Notes: generated from the sequence alone by a model not told the origin. DNA of 64,000 nt from Iodobacter fluviatilis (GCF_004194535.1 NZ_CP025781.1:434001-498000), one strand, 5' to 3'; shown: positions 44,937-56,120, counted from the first letter of the stretch. Numbers and translations are program-made.

Positions 44937-47495
44937 TTAGAGTTTGTAATCAACACTCACAAATCCATAACGCCCAGACGTGGTGCCATTATATCCACCC
45001 CCATCCACCGAATAAGGAGCCACTCTATCAAAGATATTATTAACCCCAATCGCAAACGAGGTCTTTTTATCTAATTTAGAACCAAAGGCAAAATTAAAGG
45101 TGGTGTATGAAGGTAAATAGCCATCTGGGTTGCTGCTGTTTTCAGGATCATCTGCCGCATCCCTTACCCTAGCAAAGGTTTTAGCCGAAACGGTAGCATC
45201 AAATTCTGCATATTGATAAGCCAGCGTAATGCGGTTCTCCCAATCTGGATAATTATAACCGCCCGTGCGATCAACCGGCGGGGTGTCTTGCAAATCCGAA
45301 CGCTTATAGCTTAGCAAATAGCTAAACTGATCCCGCAGCGTAAATTTACCCCAGCCATCTGTTTTATATCCAAGGTTTAAATCCACATCAATTCCTGAAG
45401 TTTCAATTTAGCCAATATTGGATAATGGCAAATCAATCACGTCAATTTTGCCTTTAGTCAAACTTGGATAATTCTTTACTTCATCCGGATCTAATGCGAA
45501 GCGTTTAATCAATTTAGCCAAGGCTGGGTTGCTATCTTCGTGATCAATGACGTATTGCGGGCTTAATTTTTCAATGGCATCGTTTTGCTTAATTTGATAC
45601 CAATCCACACTAACCGAAGCATCTTTAGTTGGCTCAAATACCAAACCTAAAGTCAGGTTATTAGATGTTTCAGGTTTTAACTGCGGATTACTCTGGCTGT
45701 TTAAATCAACTCGCCCCGAGCATGAGCCACCCTCTAGGCCCATAGGTTGGCATCTAGCCCAATCATTATAAAAATAGTAGCTAGGCGTTGGGGACATATT
45801 CAATTGCTGCAAACTTGGCGCTCTAAAAGTGCTGGTTGCCGAGCCGCGCAGTAATAAGGTACCAAACGGCCGGTAAGATAATGCCAACTTAGGTGAAGTT
45901 GCACCGCCCACGTCGTCGTAATGGTCGTAGCGTAATGCGGCTTGTAACTCTAGGTTTTTAAGCAGCGGAATACTCAGCTCGCCATAGATAGACTTCACCA
46001 AACGGCTGCTCGCTACCGTGGCATCTTCATCGGCTTTTTCTTTTAATAGGTTAATCCCCGTGGCAAAACCCACATCACCTGCTGGCAAGCTAAACAGAGC
46101 GGAGTGTGAGAGCTTGGCATCCGCAATCAGCAGCGAAGCAGTGCCTTCATGATTGCGCCGAGTTAGCAACGCTTTAGCCTGCGATTCTGGATTCCATGCC
46201 AGAAAAGGATCATAGCCACCATTTTTTAATGCATTGCTGATTTTTGTAGCATCTGCGCGCTCTCTAGACTGGCTACTTTTATTACTGCTATAGGTCAGTG
46301 CCGTTTCTACATCCCAAGCCGAAATCGAGCCCCTAGCCCCCAGTACGGCGCGGAGTGAATCGCTATCCACATCATTTTGCGCCAAACCAGCCTCATAAAT
46401 CCGCCGAGATATAGTGACATCTTTGCCATCGGTTTTTACCCCGTTGATCACATCGCGGTAGGCTGCGTCTCCTTCCTTAAGCACCGCCTGAGCAGTTGGG
46501 ATAGCCACAGGCCAGGTTTCAAATTCCTGCTTATCTTTGCTAATACCTAATTCGGCAAAGAGGGAAAAATGATCATTAAATTGATAGCTGTAAAGTGCAT
46601 TGGCGCTAATCCGCTGAATATGCGCAGTGCGATATAAATTATCATTGGCTAAGCATTTTTGATTGCCAAATTTATCGATAGCAATTTCGCCATGGCCTTC
46701 GCACCCTGGTAATAAAGTGGTCGTGCCACCTTTGATTTTATAAGCGCCACCATACAGGCCAGTAAATCGATTATCTGCGCCGCCTTGGCTGCGATGATCT
46801 AAACTACGGGTCGCATCGTGCTCGCTATCTTTGGTAGGCTGTTTATTTAACACATCCAGCGTCAGCAATAAATTTTGCCCGTCTTCATTTAAATTACCAA
46901 ACCCTGCAGCAATCCCAAACACCACATTTTGCCCATCACCTGCAAAGTTTTGGCCCAGCTTACTGGTCAGTGCCACCCCTTCAAAATCACGCTTGGTTTT
47001 AAAGTTAATCACCCCAGCTACCGCATCCGAGCCATAAATCGCTGCCGCCCCATCATAAAGCACTTCGATTTGCTCGATAGCCGAGAGCGGAATATTGTTC
47101 AAGCTAACGGGGCTGGTATCCACATCAGCAAAACCGTTGGGTGCTAAGCGACGGCCATTTAATAAAATCAACGTATTTTTGGCACCCATACCCCGCAAGC
47201 CCACGGTGCTAGAGCCTGGCGCAAAGCGGCCACCATCAGTAGCAAACTCCAGCGAAGCTTTAGGAATCAACTGATCCAAGGCCTCTACTACCGTAGTTGC
47301 GCCTGTTTTTTCAATATCTGCACGCTTAAACACAGTAACCAAAAAAGGGCCTTCCTGGTTAATCCGTTTGATATTGGAACCCACCACTTCAACCCGCTCT
47401 ACCTTATTGACGGCTGGTGGCTCTTCGGCGTAGCTCAGCGCTGAAGCCGTTATTTGGGCAATCATCATCGCTAAGAATTTTGGTTTGAAACGCAT
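44937..47495 (-). pseudogene. TonB-dependent outer-membrane receptor interrupted by one in-frame stop
   Basis: The gene starts at ATG 47495 (strong ribosome site AGGGGGTGAT) with a signal peptide ending ITASALSYAEE. The plug domain follows (VVGSNIKRINQEGPFLVTVF, VGLRGMGAKNTLILLNGRRL, LYDGAAAIYGSDAVAGVINF) and then a large beta-barrel. At about 45408 a TAA follows SNIG; in the same frame the reading continues IETSGIDVDLNLGYKTDGWG and ends at 44937 with the C-terminal aromatic-type strand GRYGFVSVDYKL. One base change therefore removes the last about 150 residues, including the final barrel strands needed for membrane insertion. Corrected length is about 852 residues. Receptors with this plug import siderophores, cobalamin or glycans; the ligand is unknown. 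Confidence 0.88.
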
Positions 47496-47516
47496 ATCAC
47501 CCCCTTGAGTAGGCAA

Positions 47517-47897
47517 AAACCACTTGCCAAATATAACTTCAAGCTATTAAAAATATTATTTATAGATCAATAACGAAAAGTATCACAAACAAGAGAAAAT
47601 ATGCCAAACGGATAATATAAAAACATAGGTATTAGACTAAGTACCTGATCTATATATAAATATTTATTCATTAATCAATAGGCAAAGATACAACAATTAA
47701 TAAATATATTTATAATTAAAAGAAAGCTAGCACCTATTAAGTAATATTTATAAGTTTATTCCAAATTAATTTTTATCCACCCATACTAAGAAATCATATT
47801 TAGTGATGTAAAAGTACGTAATCAAACATGGATGACGATAAATAAGCCCTAAGAAAAATGCAGCTATGATAAATTAAATAAATATAAGCCATAAATT
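47517..47897. other. Very AT-rich gap upstream of the TonB receptor gene
   Basis: About 380 bp with many A/T tracts and stop codons in all frames. It should hold the receptor promoter and possibly a metal-responsive operator, but I see no clear Fur-like palindrome or sigma-70 pair that I would defend. Confidence 0.4.
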
Positions 47898-47936
47898 AAA
47901 AAGCCCCGCCTACTCATTGAGAGGGCGGGGCTTTTT
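47898..47936 (-). terminator. Terminator of dsbD
   Basis: AAAAAGCCCCGCC and GGCGGGGCTTTTT form a 13-bp stem around a 14-nt loop, 20 bp past the dsbD stop. It works on either strand by symmetry. Confidence 0.9.
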
Positions 47937-47956
47937 AGTAGAATAAGTCTACACAT

Positions 47957-49816
47957 TTACTGCGCGAGTATCTTATCCAATAATTGCTTAAATGGCTCTG
48001 CCGATTGAAAGCCAACACTGCTAGATAACTCTTTACCTTCTTTGCTAAAAAATATAATGCCAGGCGGGCCAAATAGTTTAAAACGCTTTAATAAGGCTTT
48101 ATCGTCTTCTGTATTAGCAGTGACATCCACCTGCAACAGCTTCATCTGCCCCATTCTGGCTGCTACTTCAGGATCGCTAAAAGTTAGCTTTTCCATTTCT
48201 TTGCAAGAAACACACCAGTCGGCATAAAAATCCAGCATAACTGGCTGATTGGTTTGTGCCAGCTGGCTTTCTAGCTGGCTAAGCGTAGCTACCTTGGTGA
48301 ACTGAAGATGCGCTGACTTAACCATTGCAGCCCCACCCTGCAATGGCTGCAGCGGATCGCGCCCACCGCTCAGCGCTCCTATTAATAAAGCCGATCCGGC
48401 CAAGAGCGCAATCACGCCCAAGCCTTTGCAAAAACGCTGCCAGCCCCTACTTTCAGCCGGCAATGGATCAATGGCCCGTAAAAACACCGCGCTAATAATA
48501 AGTAAAGCCGCCCATGCCAACATGGCAAAAAGCGCAGGTAATACCGGCGACACTAAGTAGATCGCCACCGCCAGTAAGAATACGCCAAATACCTTTTTGA
48601 TATTCTCCATCCATGCACCCGCTTTAGGCAGTGCTGATGCAGCGCAGGCCACCATAATCAGTGGCACACCCATTCCCATAGCCATCACAAACAAAGCGGC
48701 CCCACCCAACAAGGCATTATGCGTTTGAGCAATATAGAGCAAGGCTCCAGCCAAGGGCGCCGCTACGCAAGGGCCAACAATCAGAGCAGATAAAGCCCCC
48801 ATAATCAACACGCCCCAGAGCGACCCTGCTTGTTGCTGATTGGCACTGCCGGATATTTTGCTTTGCAAAGCCGCCGGCAATTGCAACTCGTAAAAACCAA
48901 ACATAGATAAAGCCAGTAAGACAAACACCATAGCAAAGCTGCCCAACACCCAGACATTTTGCAAAGCCGCCATCAGTAAAGATCCAGATAAACCTGCCGC
49001 CACCCCAGCAATGGCATAGCTCACCGCCATGCCCAGCACATAAGTGATAGATAAGAGTAACGCCCGCTGCTTAGTAATTTTGTCGCCATGACCAACAATA
49101 ATGCCAGACAAAATGGGCATCATTGGGAAAACACAGGGGGTAAAAGCCAGCAAGAGTCCAAAACCAAAGAAGCTAGCTAAAATCAGCCATAAATTGCCAC
49201 TACCTAATAATTCATTAATTTTGCCACTATCGCTTTCAGCCTTGGGCTGCGTCACAGTAAGGGAAGCAGCAATAGGCGTAGAACTAGCTAACAAAACTGG
49301 TACCATCACGACAGTAGGAGATGAAGCAATTACAGCAGAAGACGCGATGGCAACGTGGCTAACGTTACTTGCCACCGGTATTTTTTTGGCTGCGGCTAAG
49401 AGCTTAACCTGCGCAATTTGAGTAATCGGTGGGTAGCAAAGGCCCGCATCGGCACAGCCTTGTGCAATAACGGTCAATTTAAATTGCTGCGCGGCAGGAT
49501 TTTGCACCCCAATAGGCAAGACAAGCTGACCGCGGTAGGTTTCTACCTTGCCAAAATTAGGGTCATCGTGCGGCAAAGACGCAGGGAAATCAGCCTCGCC
49601 AAGTATTACCCCATTATCGGCGCTGATCTTAAGCTTATTTTTATAGAGGTAATAGCCTTGGGCAATATTAAAACGCACTTCAATGGTTTGAGCATCACGG
49701 GCGCTAGCGGACATTTTTAAAGCCTGCTCTGGCTCTAAAAAATCTACCTCAGATTCGGCCCATGCCATGCCCATCAAGGCAAAAAAGGTGATCAGCGTGC
49801 AGATTTTTTTTAACAT
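47957..49816 (-). CDS. dsbD: Thiol:disulfide interchange protein DsbD
   Basis: From ATG 49816 (ribosome site AGAGAG) the protein has 619 residues. It has a signal peptide (TLITFFALMGMAWAE), an N-terminal periplasmic domain with the redox Cys pair in GCADAGLCYPP (about 105-115), a central membrane domain with eight helices (FTPCVFPMMPIL and VGPCVAAPLAGALL carry the two membrane Cys), and a C-terminal thioredoxin domain with DFYADWCVSCKEME. DsbD passes electrons from cytoplasmic thioredoxin to periplasmic partners. All six redox Cys are present. A longer frame starting upstream exists but lacks support. It is transcribed alone and ends at a strong hairpin. Confidence 0.95.
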   Translation of the reverse strand: MLKKICTLITFFALMGMAWAESEVDFLEPEQALKMSASARDAQTIEVRFNIAQGYYLYKNKLKISADNGVILGEADFPASLPHDDPNFGKVETYRGQLVLPIGVQNPAAQQFKLTVIAQGCADAGLCYPPITQIAQVKLLAAAKKIPVASNVSHVAIASSAVIASSPTVVMVPVLLASSTPIAASLTVTQPKAESDSGKINELLGSGNLWLILASFFGFGLLLAFTPCVFPMMPILSGIIVGHGDKITKQRALLLSITYVLGMAVSYAIAGVAAGLSGSLLMAALQNVWVLGSFAMVFVLLALSMFGFYELQLPAALQSKISGSANQQQAGSLWGVLIMGALSALIVGPCVAAPLAGALLYIAQTHNALLGGAALFVMAMGMGVPLIMVACAASALPKAGAWMENIKKVFGVFLLAVAIYLVSPVLPALFAMLAWAALLIISAVFLRAIDPLPAESRGWQRFCKGLGVIALLAGSALLIGALSGGRDPLQPLQGGAAMVKSAHLQFTKVATLSQLESQLAQTNQPVMLDFYADWCVSCKEMEKLTFSDPEVAARMGQMKLLQVDVTANTEDDKALLKRFKLFGPPGIIFFSKEGKELSSSVGFQSAEPFKQLLDKILAQ

Positions 49817-49919
49817 CGAATCTCTCTTTAGTCCTATGCAGTAGAACAAAGAGTTTAATAGTTATTATGCAACTAACGCTAAGATTTTTTACTTATTTTA
49901 AATAACAAGACCATCTTTA

Positions 49920-51755
49920 TCAAATACCCTTGTGCTCTACCCATACCACACAGTTCTTACCCTGATGCTTGGCCTGATATGTGCCTTCATCGGCACGCTT
50001 AACAAGGCTTTGAGCGTCGTCCCCTACCACAAATTGGCTCACGCCAATGCTAATGGTGCAATGAATAGCTAATTCGGCACTGGGCCGTTGAATTTGATCG
50101 GCAAACCGTTGGCGCAAACGTTCCGCCACATTAATAGCATCCACGCTACGTGTTTCGGGCAAGATAACAATAAACTCCTCACCACCATAGCGATAAGCAC
50201 TGTCCATATCGCGTAAGCAGTCTCTAATTACCAGCGCCAATGATTGCAATACTTTATCACCCTCTAAGTGCCCATATAGATCATTTACTTTTTTAAAATT
50301 ATCAACATCCATTAACAACAATGACAATGATCTACCATAGCGCCGAGCACGCTCTAATTCTTTATCAATACTTTCATAAAAATGCCGGCTATTAAATAAT
50401 CCCGTCATTCCATCCGTAATACTCAAATCTCGATATCGTGCCTCGCTCGCTTTTAAAGCCTCTTCGGCTAATCTACGCTCATTCATATCTTGTAAAGTTT
50501 CAATAGCTCCCACTACCTTGCCATCCAAATCTCTTAAAGGTGCCGCAGTAAAAAAAACCCATTTACCTTCGGCACCAAAATGAGCAAAGAAATCCTCTGC
50601 CTCAAATACGCCATCAATTAAACGAGAAGAGCGAAATTTTCCGTGGTAAAACTGATCAACATCATCGGCCATCGCCCCATTCAAAATTAAATCAGCCATC
50701 ACAGGCCGCTCGCTCGGATAGAAAGCGCGCCACTGCTGCTGCGTTCCAATCACATCTTTTGCAGCCAAACCAGTTAATGCTTCACATGCTCGATTCCAAT
50801 GGGTGACGGTATGATTTCTATCAATCACAAACGTAGCCACCGAGCTGCCATCTACAATTTGCGCCAAAAAAGCTTTGCTTGCCTGCAAAGCTTCTTCTAC
50901 TTCGTGGCGCAAACTTACATCTTGCAAGGTTTCCATTGCGCCAACAATTTTACCGCAGGCATCCCGAATGGGCGTGGCGGTAAAATATATCCAGCGGCCA
51001 TGCTCACCATATTGGCTAAAAAAATCCTCTGCTTCAAAAACATCACAAATATTATTAGTAACTTGCACTTTTCCTTTATATAAAATATCAACATTCTGCT
51101 TTAAAGCATCGTCTAACATTAGATCTGCCAATACTGGCCGCTCCACGGGATAAAAGGCCTCCCATTGCCTCTTTGTCCCAATCATTTCAAAAGCTTTTTT
51201 TCCAGTTATAAGCTCACAGGCTGTATTCCAATGGGTAACGATATGATTGCAATCAATCACAAATGAAGCAACAGGGCTACCTTCAACAATTTGGCTTAAG
51301 CTTAAACGATGCTCCATCATATTCAGCTCAGCTTCAGTACGCGCAATTTGCTCCCTATTATCATTAATTGCATGCAGTAATAGCATGGGCAATAAGGATA
51401 AAAAACCATCTGCAGCGTCTTTAATTAAAAAATGCTCACACTTTAATTGAACGGCATGCTTTACCCAATTTTCACAACCCGTAGGAGCTAATATAACAAC
51501 AGGTAAATGATTGATCATATGTGCAAGCTGCTGCATATATTTAAGATGGCTTTCTGTGAGGTCAATAATTAAGGCATCAAAGGCTTCAGGTGAATTATTA
51601 ATAAGCTGATCTAATTGCTGAAAATCACGGCATTCTTGAATGACGCATGGTAGATCTGTACTATGAATAACTTGGATCAATGATGCACTATCTACATCTT
51701 GCCCTAGCAATAAGATAATTTTTAACTGCGAAGGTGATTCACTGTACAACAGCAT
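49920..51755 (-). CDS. Diguanylate cyclase with receiver-like domain and two tandem PAS domains
   Basis: From ATG 51755 the protein has 611 residues. The N-terminal about 125 residues resemble a receiver domain without a clear phosphorylation pocket. Two closely similar PAS domains follow, each with the pattern ASFVIDCNHIVTHWNTACE or ATFVIDRNHTVTHWNRACE and a C-terminal GAMETLQD or GAIETLQD; they look like an internal duplication. The GGDEF domain has YRYGGEEFIVIL and the inhibitory-site RDMD five residues upstream, so cyclic-di-GMP synthesis with product inhibition is expected. No membrane segment is seen, so it is probably a cytoplasmic sensor. An alternative start 14 codons upstream is possible. 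The MITE pair at 51832-52251 lies just upstream. Confidence 0.92.
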   Translation of the reverse strand: MLLYSESPSQLKIILLLGQDVDSASLIQVIHSTDLPCVIQECRDFQQLDQLINNSPEAFDALIIDLTESHLKYMQQLAHMINHLPVVILAPTGCENWVKHAVQLKCEHFLIKDAADGFLSLLPMLLLHAINDNREQIARTEAELNMMEHRLSLSQIVEGSPVASFVIDCNHIVTHWNTACELITGKKAFEMIGTKRQWEAFYPVERPVLADLMLDDALKQNVDILYKGKVQVTNNICDVFEAEDFFSQYGEHGRWIYFTATPIRDACGKIVGAMETLQDVSLRHEVEEALQASKAFLAQIVDGSSVATFVIDRNHTVTHWNRACEALTGLAAKDVIGTQQQWRAFYPSERPVMADLILNGAMADDVDQFYHGKFRSSRLIDGVFEAEDFFAHFGAEGKWVFFTAAPLRDLDGKVVGAIETLQDMNERRLAEEALKASEARYRDLSITDGMTGLFNSRHFYESIDKELERARRYGRSLSLLLMDVDNFKKVNDLYGHLEGDKVLQSLALVIRDCLRDMDSAYRYGGEEFIVILPETRSVDAINVAERLRQRFADQIQRPSAELAIHCTISIGVSQFVVGDDAQSLVKRADEGTYQAKHQGKNCVVWVEHKGI

Positions 51756-51831
51756 AACAGCCCCAATACAAGTCAAACACTCAGTTAGAAGAAGCAAAAA
51801 TCACTCGGCAAAGAAAATTGCTAAACACTAG

Positions 51832-52087
51832 TGTCTGTGGATGTTTCATTCACGGCTGCGTTGACTGCAGTTTTGGGGCTGAACAAGGCAAGCCGTGCAG
51901 CCCCAAAAATGTAGCCAACCCTTAGCGTGCGAGGTTTTTTTCCTCGCTCAGCAATGGGGCTAGGCCGGAAAATGGCAATTCACTGCATTATACTCCTCGG
52001 AAATAACTCGTTATTGCCTTCGCCCTCCTACCTTGTGCTTGGCGGTTTTCCGGCTCGGCGCAATGGCGAATGAAACGTCAACAGACC
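51832..52087. mobile_element. MITE-like element, family 1, copy C (256 bp), flanked by CTAG
   Basis: The left end is slightly decayed (TGTCTGTGGATGTTTCATTC) and the right end intact (GAATGAAACGTCAACAGACC), with CTAG at 51828-51831 and 52088-52091. It shares the right CTAG with the adjacent family 2 element. It lies in the gap upstream of the double-PAS cyclase gene. Confidence 0.82.
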
Positions 52088-52091
52088 CTAG

Positions 52092-52251
52092 AAGCCTGTC
52101 AGACTTAGACGGTCGAAGCGAAAAATCGCATGATCGAGACCAGATTTTGCCGGATTTGCAGCGCCAATAACGAGTTATTGGTCAAAAATATGGTGAAATA
52201 TAGGCCGATCAGGTGATTTTGCAGCTGACTGATGCTAAGTCCGACAGGCTG
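52092..52251. mobile_element. MITE-like element, family 2, copy B (160 bp), flanked by CTAG
   Basis: It begins AAGCCTGTCAGACTTAGAC and ends GCTAAGTCCGACAGGCTG, with CTAG at 52088-52091 and 52252-52255. It is the same length as copy A at 19484-19643, and its interior matches copy A as reverse complement. The following 52256-52485 holds no gene that I can support. Confidence 0.82.
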
Positions 52252-52485
52252 CTAGGCACACAGCCTTAGTAAAGATGTTTTTAGCAAGCTTTTCAAGAAA
52301 AACCCCTCTGGCACATGACAAACTACATTAATTTGTAAGCTATCCAAATGCTTATAAAATACAATAAAAATATTGAGCACTTTAAATCGTTGGGTAATTT
52401 ATTTAATGCGCTGAGCACCCCAGTAATTACTAGCGATAATGATAATGAGTGCGAATATTGATTACAATAGTAGGGCACTACTCAC

Positions 52486-55400
52486 TTACTTCAAATCAAA
52501 TTGCACCCGTGATGGCTTATCTTGACTGTTGTTAATTTTGGCTTGCACCACAAACATTCTAGCCTCCTCCACCCCAGCGGCCAGTAAGGATGATTTAACC
52601 CGCAAAGCACGCCTCAAACCTAGGGCGTGTAAATCGTCATCTTTTATCTCAATATGCTCCATAATTAATTTTTCCATCTCTACCACTGAGAGTGTTTTAT
52701 CAAAGCCAATTAGATTGGTCGGCTTTTTAAAGTCTTCTTTCTTATAGGCCTGTTCTAACAAATAAGGATATTCATCCTTGCTCATTGCCAACTGGCTATC
52801 ATCTTCTAATGATTGAGTACTCCCTGCTAATTTTTCCAATTTAAACCCCAGCACTTTTCTTTGCAAAATTCTCTTTTTTAATGTTTGGCGATCAACTATA
52901 GGATCTAAATAGCTTTGAATATCTAATTTCAACCCAGGCCTATCCTGCAATACCTCGGCTAATTTTTTAATACTTTTTTCAGCCGTAGCATCTAATTTTT
53001 CACTGCCATCATTAAAAGTAATATGTGAAAGTGTAATACTCTCTCCACCAAAGCTGCTGGCCAATACATCAAATGGAGCCGTGACTATTTTCTCCATAAG
53101 ATTAGCAATAACCTGAAGTATAATTCCACTGACACTAAACTCAGGATCGTCCAATGAGCCCTCAATCGGGAGGTTTAAATTAATTTGTCCTCGGCGATCA
53201 GTTAATAATGATAAAGCCAATTTAACAGGTAGTGTCGTTGCCGTTTCATTGGTAATTTTTTCATCACTTAATACAAATTGGTCTAAAAACAATTTATTAT
53301 TTGCCAGTAATTTATTATTCTCAACCTTATAAGAAACATCCATAGATAGCTTACCTTTTTCTACTCCATAACCAGCGTATTTACTCGAGTATGTAGAGGC
53401 TGATGTTAAATCATAGTTATTGACCCCACCTTTAAGATCAAGAAACATTTTTTTTGCGAGAGTATTAAATAAACCACTGACTTTTACCGGTGCAATTTTA
53501 TCAACAAACCCATGCAGATCTAATTGTGCCAAAGTATTTTCTGCACTAGATAAACCGTTAACCATCCCAGTCATACCAGTTATATTAGCGCTGAAGTTAG
53601 GCTTAATAAAATTATCACTATAACGAATATTCCCATTAGAAAATAAAATTTTCTTAATATTAATAGGCAAGACAGACTTTTCAACCTCTTCAGGCACAAC
53701 AACAGCAACTGAGCTAGCCTGCTGTGTATCAGCAACCGAGACTTGTTTACCATCATGCACCAAGATATCTTGTAAATTTAAACGCCCAGTAGCAGACAAA
53801 ATCAATCGAGAGTAAAATTTATCTAAAGCAAGCTCAGCAATATCTACGCGCAATGGGGATAAATTAATATCTACCCCATTAAATCCTAGTTTATTCCACT
53901 TTAAAAAAGCCGTAGAGGTTTGTTTATCTAAGGCATAAAAATTATCAACACTCAATAATCCACGGTAGCGCCCATTAAGCTTAGGCTCGGTAGCTACTTG
54001 CAAATCCCCTTTAGCACTTAAAAACCCTCGAGCCAAAAAAACATTGATGTATTTAGTAAAATAGGGCTGTAAAAAAGCAGCATCAACATTACGCATATCG
54101 ATAGCTACTTTACTAGTAAAAGGCAGTGGAACCACATCGCCCGCTATATTAATTAAGCCCTTACTCCCCCATTTTCCTGTTAAGTTTAATATTCCTTTGC
54201 TGCCTTGTTGACTATCAAAATGATCAAAACCCAAAGCAATATCACGAATAAAAATCGTAGGAGCATATGCTAACCTTTTATCAGCAAGATTAAGCTTCCA
54301 ATCATTAATATCTATTTTTTCAACTTGCACCCGCCATGGAGTAGCAGGCTTAGCGGCAATAGCTGACTCTGGCGTTAACGTCGCTAAATTCAATTGCCCA
54401 TTAACTAAGATCTGGGCTACTAACTGCCCTTGTTTGCTTTCTAAAGTAGTTGCTTTTATGAATTTATGAGCAGAATCCAGCTCAAGTGATTTTATAACCA
54501 GCTGATTTACTTTCAATATAGGTTTTTTTGTTTGCTGCAGTGCTAAATTACTTAAACCTATTTCGGTATTTTTCAAAGTATATACAAGTGGATTTATACT
54601 GAGATAAGCTGTTGTTTCAACATCTAATAAACCATCACTTATTTCGCCTTTAAAGTATGGTGCAAGGTATTGGCTATATTGTGTTAGCTTTAATTTTGAA
54701 GCATTTATTTTACCTGTTAGGCTGAATGGCTGAGTTTGTATGCTTAAGTCAGCCAAGAGCTGTTCTCCGTAAGGGCTATTCACAGCCAGCCGCACGGGAA
54801 GTGTTTTATTTCCCTTATTTACAAAACCATGCACATCAAATTTGATTGCATCAAAGACTAGATCTTGATAAGTAACGCGGCTATTAATTAATTGAAAATG
54901 GCCAACATCAAGCAGCATTTTAGCCTGACTTTTAGGCGGGGTTGCAGACTGATTAACTAACTGTAGGGCTTTTTCCAAGGCCATATCCAAGGTATCTATT
55001 TTTATGCCTGCAAAGCGATATTTCGCAGCCAGCGGTTCAAAATCTTTTAATTTAAGCGTTAATTTATTAATTTTTACAAAAGGTTTTTTAGCTTGCTCTA
55101 TATTGACATTATCAAACTGTAGCGGCCCCTCCAGTACTAATTTTGAATTGTTTTTTTCCATATTAAAAACAATATTAATTTTTCCTGATACCTGAGTAGA
55201 AAGTAGTCTTAATTCATTGGGCAACACAATGTAGTTAACGTACTTATTAACATCCAATTTATCTAATGAGAATGATAAACGCGTTTCTTTTTGGCGAGTA
55301 AAAGGTTTACTTGTTGCTGCAATATTAAAAGATGCACCATTTATTTTACCTGAAACACTAGGCTGAATATATTCATCAACACGATGTTCTAAGGTAGATA

Positions 55401-55944
55401 TAAAGGGCAATGCCAATTGAAAATCACTGAGTATTTGCTGCGTGTGCAGCAGTTTATCATCAAAATTAATCAGCCCTTTTATAACTCTAATATTATTCAA
55501 TGAAAAATCAGGCCAATTTTCATTTTTATTATTTTTCACAAATAAATCAGAAAAATTATATTGGTGATCATTAATGCGGACAATATTTAACTGAGGCTCA
55601 AGCAAAGTAATCTCATTAAAAATTGGCGCTCTTCTCCATAAAGAAGACCACTCAACATCTAACGTTAAAGATTTAAATTTTGCAAATGTAATTTTCCCAT
55701 CATTAATTTTTCCATCATGCAAAATAGCTTGTAGTGTAAAGGGATTAAGCTCTATTTTTTTAATACTAACATTTCTATGCAATTCATTAGAAAGCATGCT
55801 TTCTAAGCGTGGCAAGATCCAGTTAGGCAGCCAAACGCTTCCCACCACCCCGAAGATGCTTAGCAATAAAACAAAAAACAGTACGCAGCGTTTCAAGCCA
55901 GTATTGATAAGACTTCTCATTAAATAATACTCACGTTTAACCAT
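52486..55944 (-). CDS. DUF748/AsmA-like large envelope protein
   Basis: The 1152-residue protein has one N-terminal membrane helix (CVLFFVLLLSIFGVVGSVWL) and a long periplasmic part of repeated beta-rich segments, such as NVSIKKIELNPFTLQAILHD near the start, as in the DUF748 family of the AsmA/TamB-like group. The C-terminal segment ITFNDGSEKLDATAEKSIKK and LKLDIQSYLDP is the usual end of DUF748 proteins and resembles an OmpA-like fold. Relatives are thought to bridge the envelope and affect lipid transport or outer-membrane assembly, but the exact job is unproven. Two starts are close together (55944 and 55920); I keep the upstream one. It is a single gene, AT-richer than its neighbours. Confidence 0.88.
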   Translation of the reverse strand: MVKREYYLMRSLINTGLKRCVLFFVLLLSIFGVVGSVWLPNWILPRLESMLSNELHRNVSIKKIELNPFTLQAILHDGKINDGKITFAKFKSLTLDVEWSSLWRRAPIFNEITLLEPQLNIVRINDHQYNFSDLFVKNNKNENWPDFSLNNIRVIKGLINFDDKLLHTQQILSDFQLALPFISTLEHRVDEYIQPSVSGKINGASFNIAATSKPFTRQKETRLSFSLDKLDVNKYVNYIVLPNELRLLSTQVSGKINIVFNMEKNNSKLVLEGPLQFDNVNIEQAKKPFVKINKLTLKLKDFEPLAAKYRFAGIKIDTLDMALEKALQLVNQSATPPKSQAKMLLDVGHFQLINSRVTYQDLVFDAIKFDVHGFVNKGNKTLPVRLAVNSPYGEQLLADLSIQTQPFSLTGKINASKLKLTQYSQYLAPYFKGEISDGLLDVETTAYLSINPLVYTLKNTEIGLSNLALQQTKKPILKVNQLVIKSLELDSAHKFIKATTLESKQGQLVAQILVNGQLNLATLTPESAIAAKPATPWRVQVEKIDINDWKLNLADKRLAYAPTIFIRDIALGFDHFDSQQGSKGILNLTGKWGSKGLINIAGDVVPLPFTSKVAIDMRNVDAAFLQPYFTKYINVFLARGFLSAKGDLQVATEPKLNGRYRGLLSVDNFYALDKQTSTAFLKWNKLGFNGVDINLSPLRVDIAELALDKFYSRLILSATGRLNLQDILVHDGKQVSVADTQQASSVAVVVPEEVEKSVLPINIKKILFSNGNIRYSDNFIKPNFSANITGMTGMVNGLSSAENTLAQLDLHGFVDKIAPVKVSGLFNTLAKKMFLDLKGGVNNYDLTSASTYSSKYAGYGVEKGKLSMDVSYKVENNKLLANNKLFLDQFVLSDEKITNETATTLPVKLALSLLTDRRGQINLNLPIEGSLDDPEFSVSGIILQVIANLMEKIVTAPFDVLASSFGGESITLSHITFNDGSEKLDATAEKSIKKLAEVLQDRPGLKLDIQSYLDPIVDRQTLKKRILQRKVLGFKLEKLAGSTQSLEDDSQLAMSKDEYPYLLEQAYKKEDFKKPTNLIGFDKTLSVVEMEKLIMEHIEIKDDDLHALGLRRALRVKSSLLAAGVEEARMFVVQAKINNSQDKPSRVQFDLK

Positions 55945-56120
55945 ATCAAGCTCTATTCTAGACCCCGTCTTTAAAGCTGCCTATGCGATAAAAGCGGCCA
56001 AGCAAGTCATACGTGTCCCTTATCACTCATATCGCAACGTGAGCCATAGCGATGGCAATAAGTCATTCAGGCAATCAATCTATTACGCGTAAAATAAGCG
56101 CCAATATGACAGGAGTGTAT

